This document shows positions 14,489 to 22,903 of a stretch of DNA of 34,952 bases, in pieces (positions within the stretch are counted from its first letter, which is position 1; each line of letters starts with the position of its first letter). A model generated the notes under the pieces. It made no database searches, was not told the DNA's origin, and was given only the letters and a program-made list of their open reading frames with translations. A program made the position numbers and the translations under genes. Location: contig SVHP01000015.1 in NCBI GenBank assembly GCA_015055735.1, positions 1 to 34,952 on the forward strand, written 5' to 3'. Origin of the DNA: Clostridiales bacterium. GTDB lineage: Bacteria > Bacillota > Clostridia > Christensenellales > Borkfalkiaceae.

Positions 14489-16588
14489 TTATTTGTATAA
14501 TGAGTTAATGAAGTAACTATTTTGCTCTTTTAACTCATCAATAGTTGCCTTTTCAGTGGCGTATTCCATATAGTCGTTAAGTCCAACTCTCGTTTTCTTT
14601 GCCATATCGTTAAAATAGTCACTGAAACAGTCCGTAGAAAACCTCCTGCTATAAATCTTTTTGTTCATTACGTAATACTTCTTTTTCTCTATCTTGCCGT
14701 CCATTGTTCCGTGTTCTTTTTCAATATGTGAGATAGAGTAACCATACTTGTTATAAATTCTTGAATTTCGTTTATATATCCACGCAGTTATAGTTTTTAA
14801 GATATGCACCAATAAAGTGTTGTCGCCACGCCTAAATCTAAAATCGTAGTAAAGGTTGATAAACCCGTTAAACGCCCACTCTGAAATCATTTCTTCTATG
14901 GTGTAAAACGGTAAAGTAAGCCTTTGATTGCCGGAAGATGCAATGTGAATAATATCGCATAAATCTCTTGCATCTGCGCCCCAAGACTCAGGGCGTTGCT
15001 CATCTGTAAAAACCTTTACAAACGAGAAATTATCTACCGTAGCAGAATGGCGACACATTTTAAGCCACGAATTAAATAAATCGTTCTTTTGGTTCGTTTC
15101 TTCTTGCGATTTTTTGACATCTCTAAGTTCTAAATTGTTGCCACGTTCTTTACCAACTTCGGATATAACTACAACCCCAAATTCAAAACTGCCAATCTTA
15201 GGATTATTCTCTATAACTTTCTTACCAAGACGTAGTACGTCAAAGTCTAAAATATGGGCGTGATTGCCTTCCATAGCCGTTTGTTCTGGGAAGAAATTAT
15301 TGACCCAAATTGGAAAGTTACCATCATCTAAAAAATGGCTATCTTCACGGATAGAATAGTTAGAAACTAATAGACTGCTTTCTATAACGTAAATGAAGTA
15401 TAATTGCGCATACGTAGTCAAGATTTCGTGTAAATTCCACACTCTTAAACCGTCATCATAAGTCATACCATAACGCTCAAAATCATAGCCGTAAAGTTTG
15501 GTTTTGGGGCAAACGTTACGCTCAAAACGCAACCTTTTTTTGTTTACCCACTCTTTGACAGTAGCAAGATTATATACCGTTCCGTAGTGCATACAATTAC
15601 GCAAATCCAACTCAAAAGATATCCACGGAAAATGAGGGAATTTCATATCGTTTTTTTGCAATAATTCAAAGGCTTTTTGACGAAACATTACTGACTGCGA
15701 AAGCGCCATATCCGTTATTATTGTAGTCTTGCGCTTCCCCATGCTTCCTACTGTCATACTTACTATTGGTAGCTCGGTTATAAACCCACAGTTCCTTGAC
15801 TCCATTCTTCTTAATCTTTCGTCCGCTATCCTTCTTCGCTTTTTGTCTATTACCGTATATACCGCTATTACTATCATCCACCACGTTATTATTCTTCCTA
15901 CTACCTTTAGGTCTATTATGAGCTTCCTTAACTGTACGTATATCCCTAATACGTCAAACGACACGGCAAAGTAGAAATAGTACGCTATCCCTGCTATTAA
16001 TATAGATACTAGATTTAGGTTTAGTAACCATATCCATGTCAATATGCGCAATATATACTTCCTATCTTTTAAGTAAGTTATGTACTCTATTACCTGTTTC
16101 CTAATAGGCTCGTACGTTTTACTCATTAGCCTCTTATATACCCTTAACGGTAATGTATCTTCGTTATAATTAGTATTCTTTGTATCGTACATTCTCTTAA
16201 GCACGACCATACTCATACACAATACAGGAAATACTACTATGCCTAGCTTCGCTATACCATTTATACTGCTAGACGTTTTTCTTACGTATCCTATAGCATT
16301 ATCCTTAGTTATTAAGAGTCTTAGGTAATCTAAAACATCTTGCTTAAACTCTTCTACGTCATCCGCTAAGAATATACTCTTCCCCATTACCTTTGAGTAT
16401 TCCGTTATGCTCACCCTTATTTCTTTGCTATAGCCTATTATCTCATACACGTAATACCTTACCGCTGACCATAAATCTGTTATACTCTCAATTAGTCTTA
16501 AGTAAGATTTACTAAAATACGCTATACCTAAAGCTATACTAATTAGCGTTATGCATATACTCAGGATTAACCATTTCTTCTTTTGCAT
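14489..16588 (-). CDS. Membrane-bound P-loop ATPase, Zot/FtsK-HerA-like, about 699 aa
   Basis: I choose ATG 16588; the in-frame TTG at 16609 has no ribosome site, while ggagg lies 14 bases before the ATG. Numbered from the TTG: four membrane helices (about 12-32, 116-138, 188-214, 238-254), then an ATPase. The Walker A is degenerate, GSMGKRKTT (288-296), where families have GxMGSGKTT. The Walker B-like strand FGVVVISE ends at E484. DEQRPESWGADARDL (536-550) resembles the arginine-rich sensor region of Zot-type assembly ATPases. Helices before the ATPase fit coupling proteins better than Zot, which has a helix after it. It probably powers DNA or protein passage through the membrane. Codon use changes sharply near residue 308. 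Confidence 0.75.
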   Translation of the reverse strand: MQKKKWLILSICITLISIALGIAYFSKSYLRLIESITDLWSAVRYYVYEIIGYSKEIRVSITEYSKVMGKSIFLADDVEEFKQDVLDYLRLLITKDNAIGYVRKTSSSINGIAKLGIVVFPVLCMSMVVLKRMYDTKNTNYNEDTLPLRVYKRLMSKTYEPIRKQVIEYITYLKDRKYILRILTWIWLLNLNLVSILIAGIAYYFYFAVSFDVLGIYVQLRKLIIDLKVVGRIITWWMIVIAVYTVIDKKRRRIADERLRRMESRNCGFITELPIVSMTVGSMGKRKTTIITDMALSQSVMFRQKAFELLQKNDMKFPHFPWISFELDLRNCMHYGTVYNLATVKEWVNKKRLRFERNVCPKTKLYGYDFERYGMTYDDGLRVWNLHEILTTYAQLYFIYVIESSLLVSNYSIREDSHFLDDGNFPIWVNNFFPEQTAMEGNHAHILDFDVLRLGKKVIENNPKIGSFEFGVVVISEVGKERGNNLELRDVKKSQEETNQKNDLFNSWLKMCRHSATVDNFSFVKVFTDEQRPESWGADARDLCDIIHIASSGNQRLTLPFYTIEEMISEWAFNGFINLYYDFRFRRGDNTLLVHILKTITAWIYKRNSRIYNKYGYSISHIEKEHGTMDGKIEKKKYYVMNKKIYSRRFSTDCFSDYFNDMAKKTRVGLNDYMEYATEKATIDELKEQNSYFINSLYK

Positions 16589-16598
16589 TACCTTTATT

Positions 16599-16697
16599 CT
16601 ATCCTCCAAGATTTCTGTACGTATACCTCAAATACCCTATGAGTGTTATTATGGCTATTAATATTATTACTGCTATTACCCTCTTTACTGTTTTCAT
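16599..16697 (-). CDS. 32-residue single-helix membrane protein
   Basis: ATG 16697 is preceded by aaggaagtaagg and starts five bases after the stop of the 651-residue protein. The product is MKTVKRVIAVIILIAIITL then GYLRYTYRNLGG: a basic N terminus, one helix of about 17 residues, and a basic C terminus. Its end overlaps the ATPase gene's alternative TTG start. Size, topology and place just before an assembly-type ATPase recall minor coat proteins of filamentous phages (32-33 residues in Ff), but small membrane subunits occur in secretion systems too. It is too short for ordinary gene finders. Confidence 0.7.
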   Translation of the reverse strand: MKTVKRVIAVIILIAIITLIGYLRYTYRNLGG

Positions 16698-16701
16698 AAC
16701 C

Positions 16702-18657
16702 TTACTTCCTTTTCTTTGTCTTATTTAACTTTTGTACTACTGCCCGTATTAGCTTTACCGGTAACGTAATTACCCACAAAATTACCGCTACTATACTCGG
16801 TATTAGTGGTAGTAAAAGCATAACCAAAAATACTAATAGAATTATGCCTAATATTGCCTTTAACCAGTCAAACTCTAGTGGTGGTGAAGTGTATCCATTC
16901 ACTAAATCCACAGGGCTGCTTACTACGGGTATTACTCTGTACTCTCCGTCTTTATTGAACGTAAGCTCTATTATGTCAAAATCTAAGAATACTGTCATTT
17001 GCGCTACGTACGTATCCGTTTTGTCTAGGTTGCTTACTCCCGTTCTCATTGCCTTTGCTGTATAGTAATCCGTACTCGCAAACCTAAACAGTACCACTCG
17101 TTTATTCTCTTCCTTTGCCTTGGTATAATACTCTTTAAGCTCACTTACGTCATTTTCGTTTATAATTAGTTTCTCAGATATATCATTGTCTTCACCAGTT
17201 AAGTCACTTTCCTTAACCTCATAGATTGGTTGTACGTCCATATAATCTCCATTAGTCTTTGGCCATGAAAAGCCGTAGTCCCACAGCTTGTCCCACCAGC
17301 TATGGTTACTGTCATAGCTATTTAGGTCAAAAGTATCTTCTAGGTCTATAGTCCTATCGTTATACCCCATCGTTCGTCCGTCATCAACAAAGCTCTCGAA
17401 TAGATCTACGCTTATGCTTCGTCCGTTACAGTCTATATACCCGTTACCTAAGTCATTAGTATAGTTATAGATATAATCCTTTACTATACTGCTTTGTACG
17501 TCACCTGCTACAGGTGAGGAGTACAGAAACGAAAAGATATCTCCTATACTGTCTGCATTAGGCGCATAGAACACTAACGGTAATATACCGGATTTGTTTT
17601 TACAGTGATACACGTCGTTAATAGTGTTCTTCATTTCTCGATTATACGCCCATTCATAGTTGTGTATCGTTGCTAAGCCCGTTATATTTCCATCATACCC
17701 AGAATACAGGTAGAACGGTACTGTTGGATCATATTCTCCTACGTCTACGCCTATGTAATTTAACATAGTGTTGTAGAACTCTTCGTTAGACGTTACCACT
17801 GCCATCTTTGTTGTATATTCCCACCATTCAGCTCGGATCTTTTGTAGTTTACCGTAAGCTTCATATATCCGCTCAGGCACTGCAAAGTATACAGTATTCA
17901 CTTCGTTATAGTGGTCTTTACCTAGGCTGGACACGTTAGTCCTATAGTTTGTATGCTGTACTTCCAGCTTCAACGTTTCTAAGTCTGTTACTGTACAGCT
18001 TAATGTACTTTCCATTTCGTCAGGACCATAGCCTTTAGCATAGCCGCTAAACCTATACGTTCCGCCTACAGTGTATTCCGTTGCGTTTGTTTCGCCATAG
18101 GTCAGTAGCTCTATACCGGATATATCGTATCTTCGCTCGTTGCTGTTCACTCTGTCATAGAACGTTTTTCCGTTCACTTCTCTGTCTATAACCTTGTATT
18201 TATAGAAAAGATTTTTGTAACTGCCGCTGTCTACCTTACTGCAGAGCTTAAGGTTAAACTTAGTATAAGACGTTGGTTTATCTTCGTTATATGCTATTGC
18301 CATTTGTACTTTGTTCTGGCTGCTTTCCGCTACTATATTTCTTCCTTTAGGGTTATACACGTATATATACAGTCCATAGTTATCTTGTAAATTTACCTTA
18401 TATGAATAGCAGTATTCTACAAAGGTTATTATCTGTATATCTTTACTCTCGTCAAACGGATAGTCTTTTATGTCAAAGGGCTGTCCGTTTACCGTTGATG
18501 ATTGTAGGTCCTCTAGTACGTTCCTTTCTTCAAACGTTACTTCCTGCGCTTTAGCCTGTATAATGGCAGTGGGTTGCACTGCTTTCATTACACTACAACC
18601 CACCATCATTATTGCTATTACGCAGAAAATATATCTCTTTAGTTTCTCTGCTCTCAA
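16702..18657 (-). CDS. Exported protein with C-terminal membrane anchor, 651 aa
   Basis: The start is TTG 18657: gaggag lies nine bases upstream and the TTGA overlaps the stop of the gene before it, which indicates coupled translation. Residues 1-38 are a signal peptide, with VGC near residue 21 as a possible lipobox. About 550 residues of extracytoplasmic, aromatic, beta-prone sequence follow. Two strongly hydrophobic segments lie at about 598-620 and 622-640 before a lysine-rich tail (LNKTKKRK). This is the shape of a surface protein held by its C terminus. Its place in the operon matches an adsorption protein (pIII-like) in a filamentous phage or a surface part of a transfer machine. I do not recognise the family. 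Confidence 0.75.
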   Translation of the reverse strand: MRAEKLKRYIFCVIAIMMVGCSVMKAVQPTAIIQAKAQEVTFEERNVLEDLQSSTVNGQPFDIKDYPFDESKDIQIITFVEYCYSYKVNLQDNYGLYIYVYNPKGRNIVAESSQNKVQMAIAYNEDKPTSYTKFNLKLCSKVDSGSYKNLFYKYKVIDREVNGKTFYDRVNSNERRYDISGIELLTYGETNATEYTVGGTYRFSGYAKGYGPDEMESTLSCTVTDLETLKLEVQHTNYRTNVSSLGKDHYNEVNTVYFAVPERIYEAYGKLQKIRAEWWEYTTKMAVVTSNEEFYNTMLNYIGVDVGEYDPTVPFYLYSGYDGNITGLATIHNYEWAYNREMKNTINDVYHCKNKSGILPLVFYAPNADSIGDIFSFLYSSPVAGDVQSSIVKDYIYNYTNDLGNGYIDCNGRSISVDLFESFVDDGRTMGYNDRTIDLEDTFDLNSYDSNHSWWDKLWDYGFSWPKTNGDYMDVQPIYEVKESDLTGEDNDISEKLIINENDVSELKEYYTKAKEENKRVVLFRFASTDYYTAKAMRTGVSNLDKTDTYVAQMTVFLDFDIIELTFNKDGEYRVIPVVSSPVDLVNGYTSPPLEFDWLKAILGIILLVFLVMLLLPLIPSIVAVILWVITLPVKLIRAVVQKLNKTKKRK

Positions 18658-19244
18658 AAGTATATCTCCTCTGCACTTAGCTCTATTCCCATTACCATTA
18701 CCTCAAACCCAAAGTCTATGTTATACACGACCTTTTCGTTATACGAGGCTATTATTAAGGTGAATGGGTAATTAATACTGTAGGCTTCCTCGGGTACTGT
18801 TACCTCGTCATTAGGGTACAGGTCCTTTAGTATACTCTCTATAGTCATTGTACTAGGCAGAGATATAACGAAGTAACTTTCCTCTAGAGTAATGTCAAAG
18901 GCATCGGTCAGTTCGCTCTCGCCATAGTACGCATACTTATTCCCGTTAATGGTGAAGTCAAAGGAATTATCCTTATCTGCATTAGGTATTATCTTTACGG
19001 TATAGCCTTTGTTTTTCTCTGTGTTTTTACCAAAGGTATATTTAACGTCGAACCTATGCTCATTACCTATACCTAGTACCATTTCACTATTGCTTGTAAG
19101 GATTCTTTCACCGTTATACTCTATGTAGAACGTTTTGAAATCCTCGTTAAACCCGTTAGTATACCTATACACAAACCCTACAGCTAAGACTATTACGAGC
19201 AGAAGCAGTATACTTGTTAAGTTATTGTTTCTTCTTTTGCTCAT
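18654..19244 (-). CDS. Membrane-anchored extracytoplasmic protein, 196 aa
   Basis: ATG 19244 follows gaggtaggaa. A basic N terminus (MSKRRNNN) leads into one helix at about 11-27, then a beta-rich acidic domain faces outside. No lipobox and no sortase signal are present. The stop overlaps the next gene's TTG start. I do not recognise the family. It shares topology (cytoplasmic basic tip, one helix, outer domain) with the two Ig-like genes upstream, and the end IELSAEEIYF resembles their C-terminal pattern (DLEATEYIF), so it may be a distant third member. Confidence 0.7.
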   Translation of the reverse strand: MSKRRNNNLTSILLLLVIVLAVGFVYRYTNGFNEDFKTFYIEYNGERILTSNSEMVLGIGNEHRFDVKYTFGKNTEKNKGYTVKIIPNADKDNSFDFTINGNKYAYYGESELTDAFDITLEESYFVISLPSTMTIESILKDLYPNDEVTVPEEAYSINYPFTLIIASYNEKVVYNIDFGFEVMVMGIELSAEEIYF

Positions 19245-19264
19245 TTCCTACCTCGCTTATGTTT

Positions 19265-20254
19265 TTAAAATATGTATTCCGTTGCCTCTAAGTCCACATC
19301 CGTTACTGGCTCTACTGTACACGATTCGTCTACCAGTACAGAAAACTCTTGCGTGAATATGCTATAACTTCCCGTCGCTGTTACTTTTATTGTTGCACAT
19401 TCATTACCTACACCTATACTCCTCATTGCAGTAAAGAACTTTGCTCGGTAGTCTGCGTACTGTAATACTACCGGTACTCTATCCTTTATTAACGTAAACA
19501 CAAAATTGCCTGAGCCTAATATATCTACGTAGGTATCTGCCGCATACGTACATTCAATGCCTTGCTCAGTCATTGCGTCTACTACCGCTTGAGGAAAGCT
19601 TATCTGGACTTTAAGCTCAAAGCTGTCTTCTTTTGTGTAGTCCGTATAACCGTACATTACATCCAGCGTTATATCCTCACTGCTTGTATACGTATTGTAC
19701 AAGACGTGCCGTCCATCACCCGTCCAATTAGAAAAAGAATCCCCTATCTGAAGCCCTGTTACTGTATGTATCTTTTGAGTATATTCTACTGTTGCTGACG
19801 CGCTTACTTCCTCAAACTCACGGCTTGCTACTGTTAGAATTACCTGCTCACCAAAATCCTGTTTACATTCTAATACTGCGGTTAATGCGCCATCAGCAGT
19901 AGGGATTATTGTTACGTAATCCGTTACTATCTTTCCGTTTGCAAAGCTACTGCTTGCGTTCTTCCACGCTACACTCCAATCCATTGCTGTATTATCTGCT
20001 TGGATAGGCTTTACTGTGGCTGTTACTTCATACGCAGACTCTACTCCGCTTATACCGTAAGATGGGTACTGGCTTGGCGATATGCTCTTTATATTCATAG
20101 TCATGACTTCGGTATTATTCTCTTTCTCGCTGTCTTTAGTAAACCATCCAAGGATTATTCCCGTTAGCATTACGCCTACTACTATAAAGGCTATTAAGGT
20201 TAGCCACCACTTGACTCTGTCTACTTTCTTGTGTCTGTCTATGTATTCCTTCAT
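19265..20254 (-). CDS. Membrane-anchored Ig-like protein, paralogue of the next gene, 329 aa
   Basis: ATG 20254 follows gaggaag. One helix at about 16-38 (WWLTLIAFIVVGVMLTG) is preceded by a basic segment. Residues about 65-165 look like a bacterial Ig-like (Big_2-type) domain: VTATVKPIQADNTAMDWSV, SSFANGKIVTDYV, and DFGEQVILTVAS. The rest is beta-rich. The gene 16 bases upstream encodes a homologue with the same layout. These are probably rod-like outer parts of a membrane complex or adhesins. No catalytic motif is seen. Confidence 0.78.
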   Translation of the reverse strand: MKEYIDRHKKVDRVKWWLTLIAFIVVGVMLTGIILGWFTKDSEKENNTEVMTMNIKSISPSQYPSYGISGVESAYEVTATVKPIQADNTAMDWSVAWKNASSSFANGKIVTDYVTIIPTADGALTAVLECKQDFGEQVILTVASREFEEVSASATVEYTQKIHTVTGLQIGDSFSNWTGDGRHVLYNTYTSSEDITLDVMYGYTDYTKEDSFELKVQISFPQAVVDAMTEQGIECTYAADTYVDILGSGNFVFTLIKDRVPVVLQYADYRAKFFTAMRSIGVGNECATIKVTATGSYSIFTQEFSVLVDESCTVEPVTDVDLEATEYIF

Positions 20255-20270
20255 AGCTTTCTTCCTCGCT

Positions 20271-21326
20271 TTAGAACGTAATTGACGTTACACTGGTCAT
20301 AATACCCGTTAGTGCTGTAGGGATCATTTCACTGGAAATGAATACGTCTATATTATAGCTATCTTCTTCGCCTAATACTCCTCCGTCAGTTTCTGCAGAT
20401 ACGTAAATTACACCTATGCTGCTTTCTATATCATGGTCTATACAGTACTGCTGGAATGCCGATTCTATTGCTTGCATATTCCATTCATCTTTTCGTTCAT
20501 AGTCTAAGAGGTTATACATAAGATTACCTACGCTGTGGATTTCATACCCGTCTGGCGCTGTAAGAACAAACGCACTTAGTTCTCTCATGCTTTTTGCCCA
20601 GTCTATAAACTCATTCTCAAAAACTATACGCATACTTGCATTGTTTACTTCTGAGTCTATAGTATAATTAGTGAACTTGTACTGCAATGGCGCTGTTTCA
20701 TAGTCTAATCTCTCATTTACGCTGTATATTACGTTATATCCGTCATCAGTTACTACCTGTTCGTTACCTATGCTTTCTACTCCGTAAATCTTTTTTACGT
20801 AGTCTATAGTTACGTTCGCTTTAATATCCGGGTAGTACACGCCACTAATGGTTAGAATTACCTGCTCGCCAAAATCCTCTTTACATTCTACTGTTGCTGT
20901 TAAGGTATCCTGACTTGGTGTTACCTTTACATAGTCTGTTACAGTCTTTCCCCTTGCAAAGCTGCTTGTGCTATTCTTCCATGATAGTTTCCAGTCCAAA
21001 TCCTTAAACGTTGCATTGTATGGTATTATGCTTGCTGTTACATGGTATACTGACTGAGGTGTACCTGTTATGTAATATACCTCATACTCGCTTGGAGCTA
21101 AAAGCCTTACGGTTGTTGTAACGAGCCCGGTATTGTCATAGCCGAACTGGAGATTGTCGCTTGTCTCCGGTAGCTTAGTTTCTTCTTTTTCCTTAAACCA
21201 GCCGTACGGATTAAAGTCCGTAAAGCCTTGCGTTATTACTGCTGTTAGTATTGTAATGAACATTACTATTGCTACAATAATACTTACACTTCTTACTCTT
21301 TTGTTTGTATAATTTTCGTGTCTCAT
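20271..21326 (-). CDS. Membrane-anchored Ig-like protein, 351 aa
   Basis: ATG 21326 follows cggaggg. A basic start (MRHENYTNKRVR) and one helix at about 13-33 precede the outer part. The Ig-like domain has DLDWKLSWKNSTSSFARGK, VTDYV and ECKEDFGEQVILT, closely matching the downstream paralogue, including the identical stretch DFGEQVILT. The C-terminal half diverges from the paralogue. It is the first gene after the hairpin at 21361, so the surface-protein block starts here. Codon use (many ATA, GTA, ACG) differs from genes upstream of the hairpin. Confidence 0.78.
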   Translation of the reverse strand: MRHENYTNKRVRSVSIIVAIVMFITILTAVITQGFTDFNPYGWFKEKEETKLPETSDNLQFGYDNTGLVTTTVRLLAPSEYEVYYITGTPQSVYHVTASIIPYNATFKDLDWKLSWKNSTSSFARGKTVTDYVKVTPSQDTLTATVECKEDFGEQVILTISGVYYPDIKANVTIDYVKKIYGVESIGNEQVVTDDGYNVIYSVNERLDYETAPLQYKFTNYTIDSEVNNASMRIVFENEFIDWAKSMRELSAFVLTAPDGYEIHSVGNLMYNLLDYERKDEWNMQAIESAFQQYCIDHDIESSIGVIYVSAETDGGVLGEEDSYNIDVFISSEMIPTALTGIMTSVTSITF

Positions 21327-21360
21327 TTTTCCCTCCGTTGTTTGTTATTTTAGTTTTAAA

Positions 21361-21407
21361 CTACGGCTTGCCTTAGACTATTTTTGTATTCTTTCAGCAA
21401 GCCGTAG
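21361..21407 (-). terminator. Hairpin between the DNA-processing genes and the surface-protein genes
   Basis: The perfect 11-bp stem ctacggcttgc/gcaagccgtag (21361-21371/21397-21407) has a 25-base loop and only a short T tract on the minus strand (TTTAAAAC). It may partly terminate or protect mRNA ends, giving more of the upstream products than of the surface proteins. Confidence 0.6.
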
Positions 21408-21429
21408 AAACTATGTTTTTTACAGACTA

Positions 21430-21786
21430 TTATCCAAGTAGCATAGTCAAAAGTTGCTTGTCAGAAGAGCGGAAAGGCTTGATTTTACACTCATAAACTT
21501 TTCCGTCAGTGTCAATGGAAATTACTGAATAGCTGTTGCCTGAGATAATATTACCGATGTCGTCTTTCATTTCGAAAGGCTTTACAACCAAATCCGCTTG
21601 CATTGCATCGTTGAAAACAATGTCAAGAACGGTATAACCACCAAAATCAGGGGGCGTTACTGCGATTTTTACATCTTTACCACGAATAATACCCTTTATA
21701 AAATAGGTGTAACTGCTCTTGCCGGTTTTCTTAGAAGTGTATAGTTCACGTTCTACCTTAATATTGAATTTTTGTTCTTTTACCAT
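21430..21786 (-). CDS. Small protein, possible ssDNA-binding protein, 118 aa
   Basis: ATG 21786 is used: ggagg lies 12 bases before it and overlaps the longer frame's TTG. The protein is mostly beta strands with basic and aromatic residues (VERELYTSKKTGKSSYTYF, IRGKDVKIAVTPPDFGGY), as in small OB-fold single-stranded-DNA-binding proteins such as filamentous phage gV. There is no sequence proof. Its place upstream of a terminator and in an operon with a rolling-circle initiator fits a role in coating displaced single strands. Confidence 0.6.
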   Translation of the reverse strand: MVKEQKFNIKVERELYTSKKTGKSSYTYFIKGIIRGKDVKIAVTPPDFGGYTVLDIVFNDAMQADLVVKPFEMKDDIGNIISGNSYSVISIDTDGKVYECKIKPFRSSDKQLLTMLLG

Positions 21787-21815
21787 AATTTTTAATTCCT
21801 CCAAAATGTTAATTT

Positions 21816-22070
21816 TTACTTGCTTCCAATAGTTTTGGAAATCTTCTTTGCTTCAGTCTTAGTTTTACCTTCGTCCAAAGCCTTCTTATACTTGTAAATA
21901 CCAATGTGGTCGTTCTTCATTTGCAAAGCACCAATTCTTACACAAGCCTCTTTATCTGTGAGCGGTTGGCCTTCTTTGGGACCATGCATGTGAACTTTGT
22001 TTTTAAGTTCTTCTGAATAACGTTTGGCTCTGGTATTTGGACTAAGCCAACGTCTTTCTTTTTTTGCCAT
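21816..22070 (-). CDS. Small basic hypothetical protein, 84 aa
   Basis: ATG 22070 follows aaggag. It is strongly basic and helical (KKERRWLSPNTRAKRYSEELK at the start, KTKTEAKKISKTIGSK at the end) without a membrane segment. It may bind nucleic acid. I do not recognise the family. It lies 29 bases before the ssDNA-binding-like gene. A 240-base gene-free stretch precedes it. Confidence 0.65.
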   Translation of the reverse strand: MAKKERRWLSPNTRAKRYSEELKNKVHMHGPKEGQPLTDKEACVRIGALQMKNDHIGIYKYKKALDEGKTKTEAKKISKTIGSK

Positions 22071-22233
22071 AAAAATTTGTTCTCCTTATTTTAACAGTTG
22101 CCCGATATGCCGATAGCACAGCATTTTTTCTTACTTTTTCAAGGTTTTAAGCCTTTATTTTGGGGTATTAAGTTGTAATTTATAATAAATGTGTTTGGCT
22201 TTTACTGAAACAATCCGTTCCCTGCGATTTGTA

Positions 22234-22267
22234 GTGGTAGATGGCCATCTTTACTTGCGTAAACCAC
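22234..22267. promoter_or_regulatory. Compact three-arm inverted-repeat structure in a 240-base gene-free gap
   Basis: gtggt/accac (22234-22238/22263-22267) encloses the 12-bp palindrome agatggccatct (22239-22250) and the hairpin ttac-ttgc-gtaa (22251-22262), with no unpaired base between the arms. The gap 22071-22310 otherwise shows aagg/cctt near 22143 and no gene. It could be a single-strand origin, protein site or packaging-type signal. Confidence 0.5.
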
Positions 22268-22310
22268 AGTCAATCGATAATTCTTTGTCGCCGGCACAAG
22301 TATTATTTAA

Positions 22311-22556
22311 TTAGTCAACGTATTTGCGTATATAAGTGCCTGAACGCATACGCTTTCCGTTGATTTTCTTACTACGAACCCTGTAAACGAGTTCGTATTC
22401 AGAATCTCTTTTATAGTTGCGAAGAAGATATGTATCTTCACTTAAAAGCAAGGTGTTGCCTTTGCCACTTCTACAAAGAAAAACTTTTTGACATACAATG
22501 TAATTCTTGGTGCGATATACATTGTCAGCCTCCATCATGTAATCAACAGTCGTCAT
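22311..22556 (-). CDS. Small hypothetical protein, 81 aa
   Basis: ATG 22556 follows ggaggcaaaaaca inside the end of the preceding gene (14-base overlap), which indicates coupled translation. The product is soluble, basic and beta-prone (YELVYRVRSKKINGKRMRSG). I do not recognise the family. It belongs to the leftward operon. Confidence 0.65.
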   Translation of the reverse strand: MTTVDYMMEADNVYRTKNYIVCQKVFLCRSGKGNTLLLSEDTYLLRNYKRDSEYELVYRVRSKKINGKRMRSGTYIRKYVD

Positions 22557-22824
22557 TGTTTTTGCCTCCTTTTTTTGCTTTAGATTTTTCTCTCAGCTCT
22601 TTCGCTTTTTTTTCTTTTCTCTTATTGTCTATAAATTCACAAAACTGTTGCTGATAATGCTGGAGCATAATGCCCGTGATTTTATGTATAAGTTCTTCTT
22701 GCATATCTGTTAGACCATTTTGATTTAGTTCACTTACCTTGACATATAAAGGAACGTTAGTTAGGTAAGAACCATCTGGATTGCGAAGTCCTATATATGC
22801 AACTTTCTGATACATTTCACTCAC
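22543..22824 (-). CDS. Small conserved hypothetical protein, 93 aa
   Basis: I choose GTG 22824: aaggag lies ten bases upstream, whereas the longer frame has no ribosome site. The N-terminal motif VAYIGLRNPDGSYLTNVPLY and the segment DMQEELIHKI are a pattern I have seen in unnamed proteins of gut Bacillota elements. The C terminus is a lysine-rich helix (NKRKEKKAKELREKSKAKK), suggesting DNA or RNA contact. Role unknown. The next gene overlaps its end. Confidence 0.68.
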   Translation of the reverse strand: MSEMYQKVAYIGLRNPDGSYLTNVPLYVKVSELNQNGLTDMQEELIHKITGIMLQHYQQQFCEFIDNKRKEKKAKELREKSKAKKGGKNNDDC

Positions 22825-22903
22825 GGGTATTTTTCTCCTTGTTTTATTTGAAAAGAGTTGCACCTTTCACTTATAAGGAACAGGAATAGCAAAAGTACGT
22901 GGT

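Noticed and set aside
18470-18763. Plus-strand frames opposite the surface-protein operon (also 12284-12490, 15729-15974, 19135-19356, 32369-33208)
   Set aside because: They lie opposite well-supported genes, lack ribosome sites and mirror the codon bias of the real strand.
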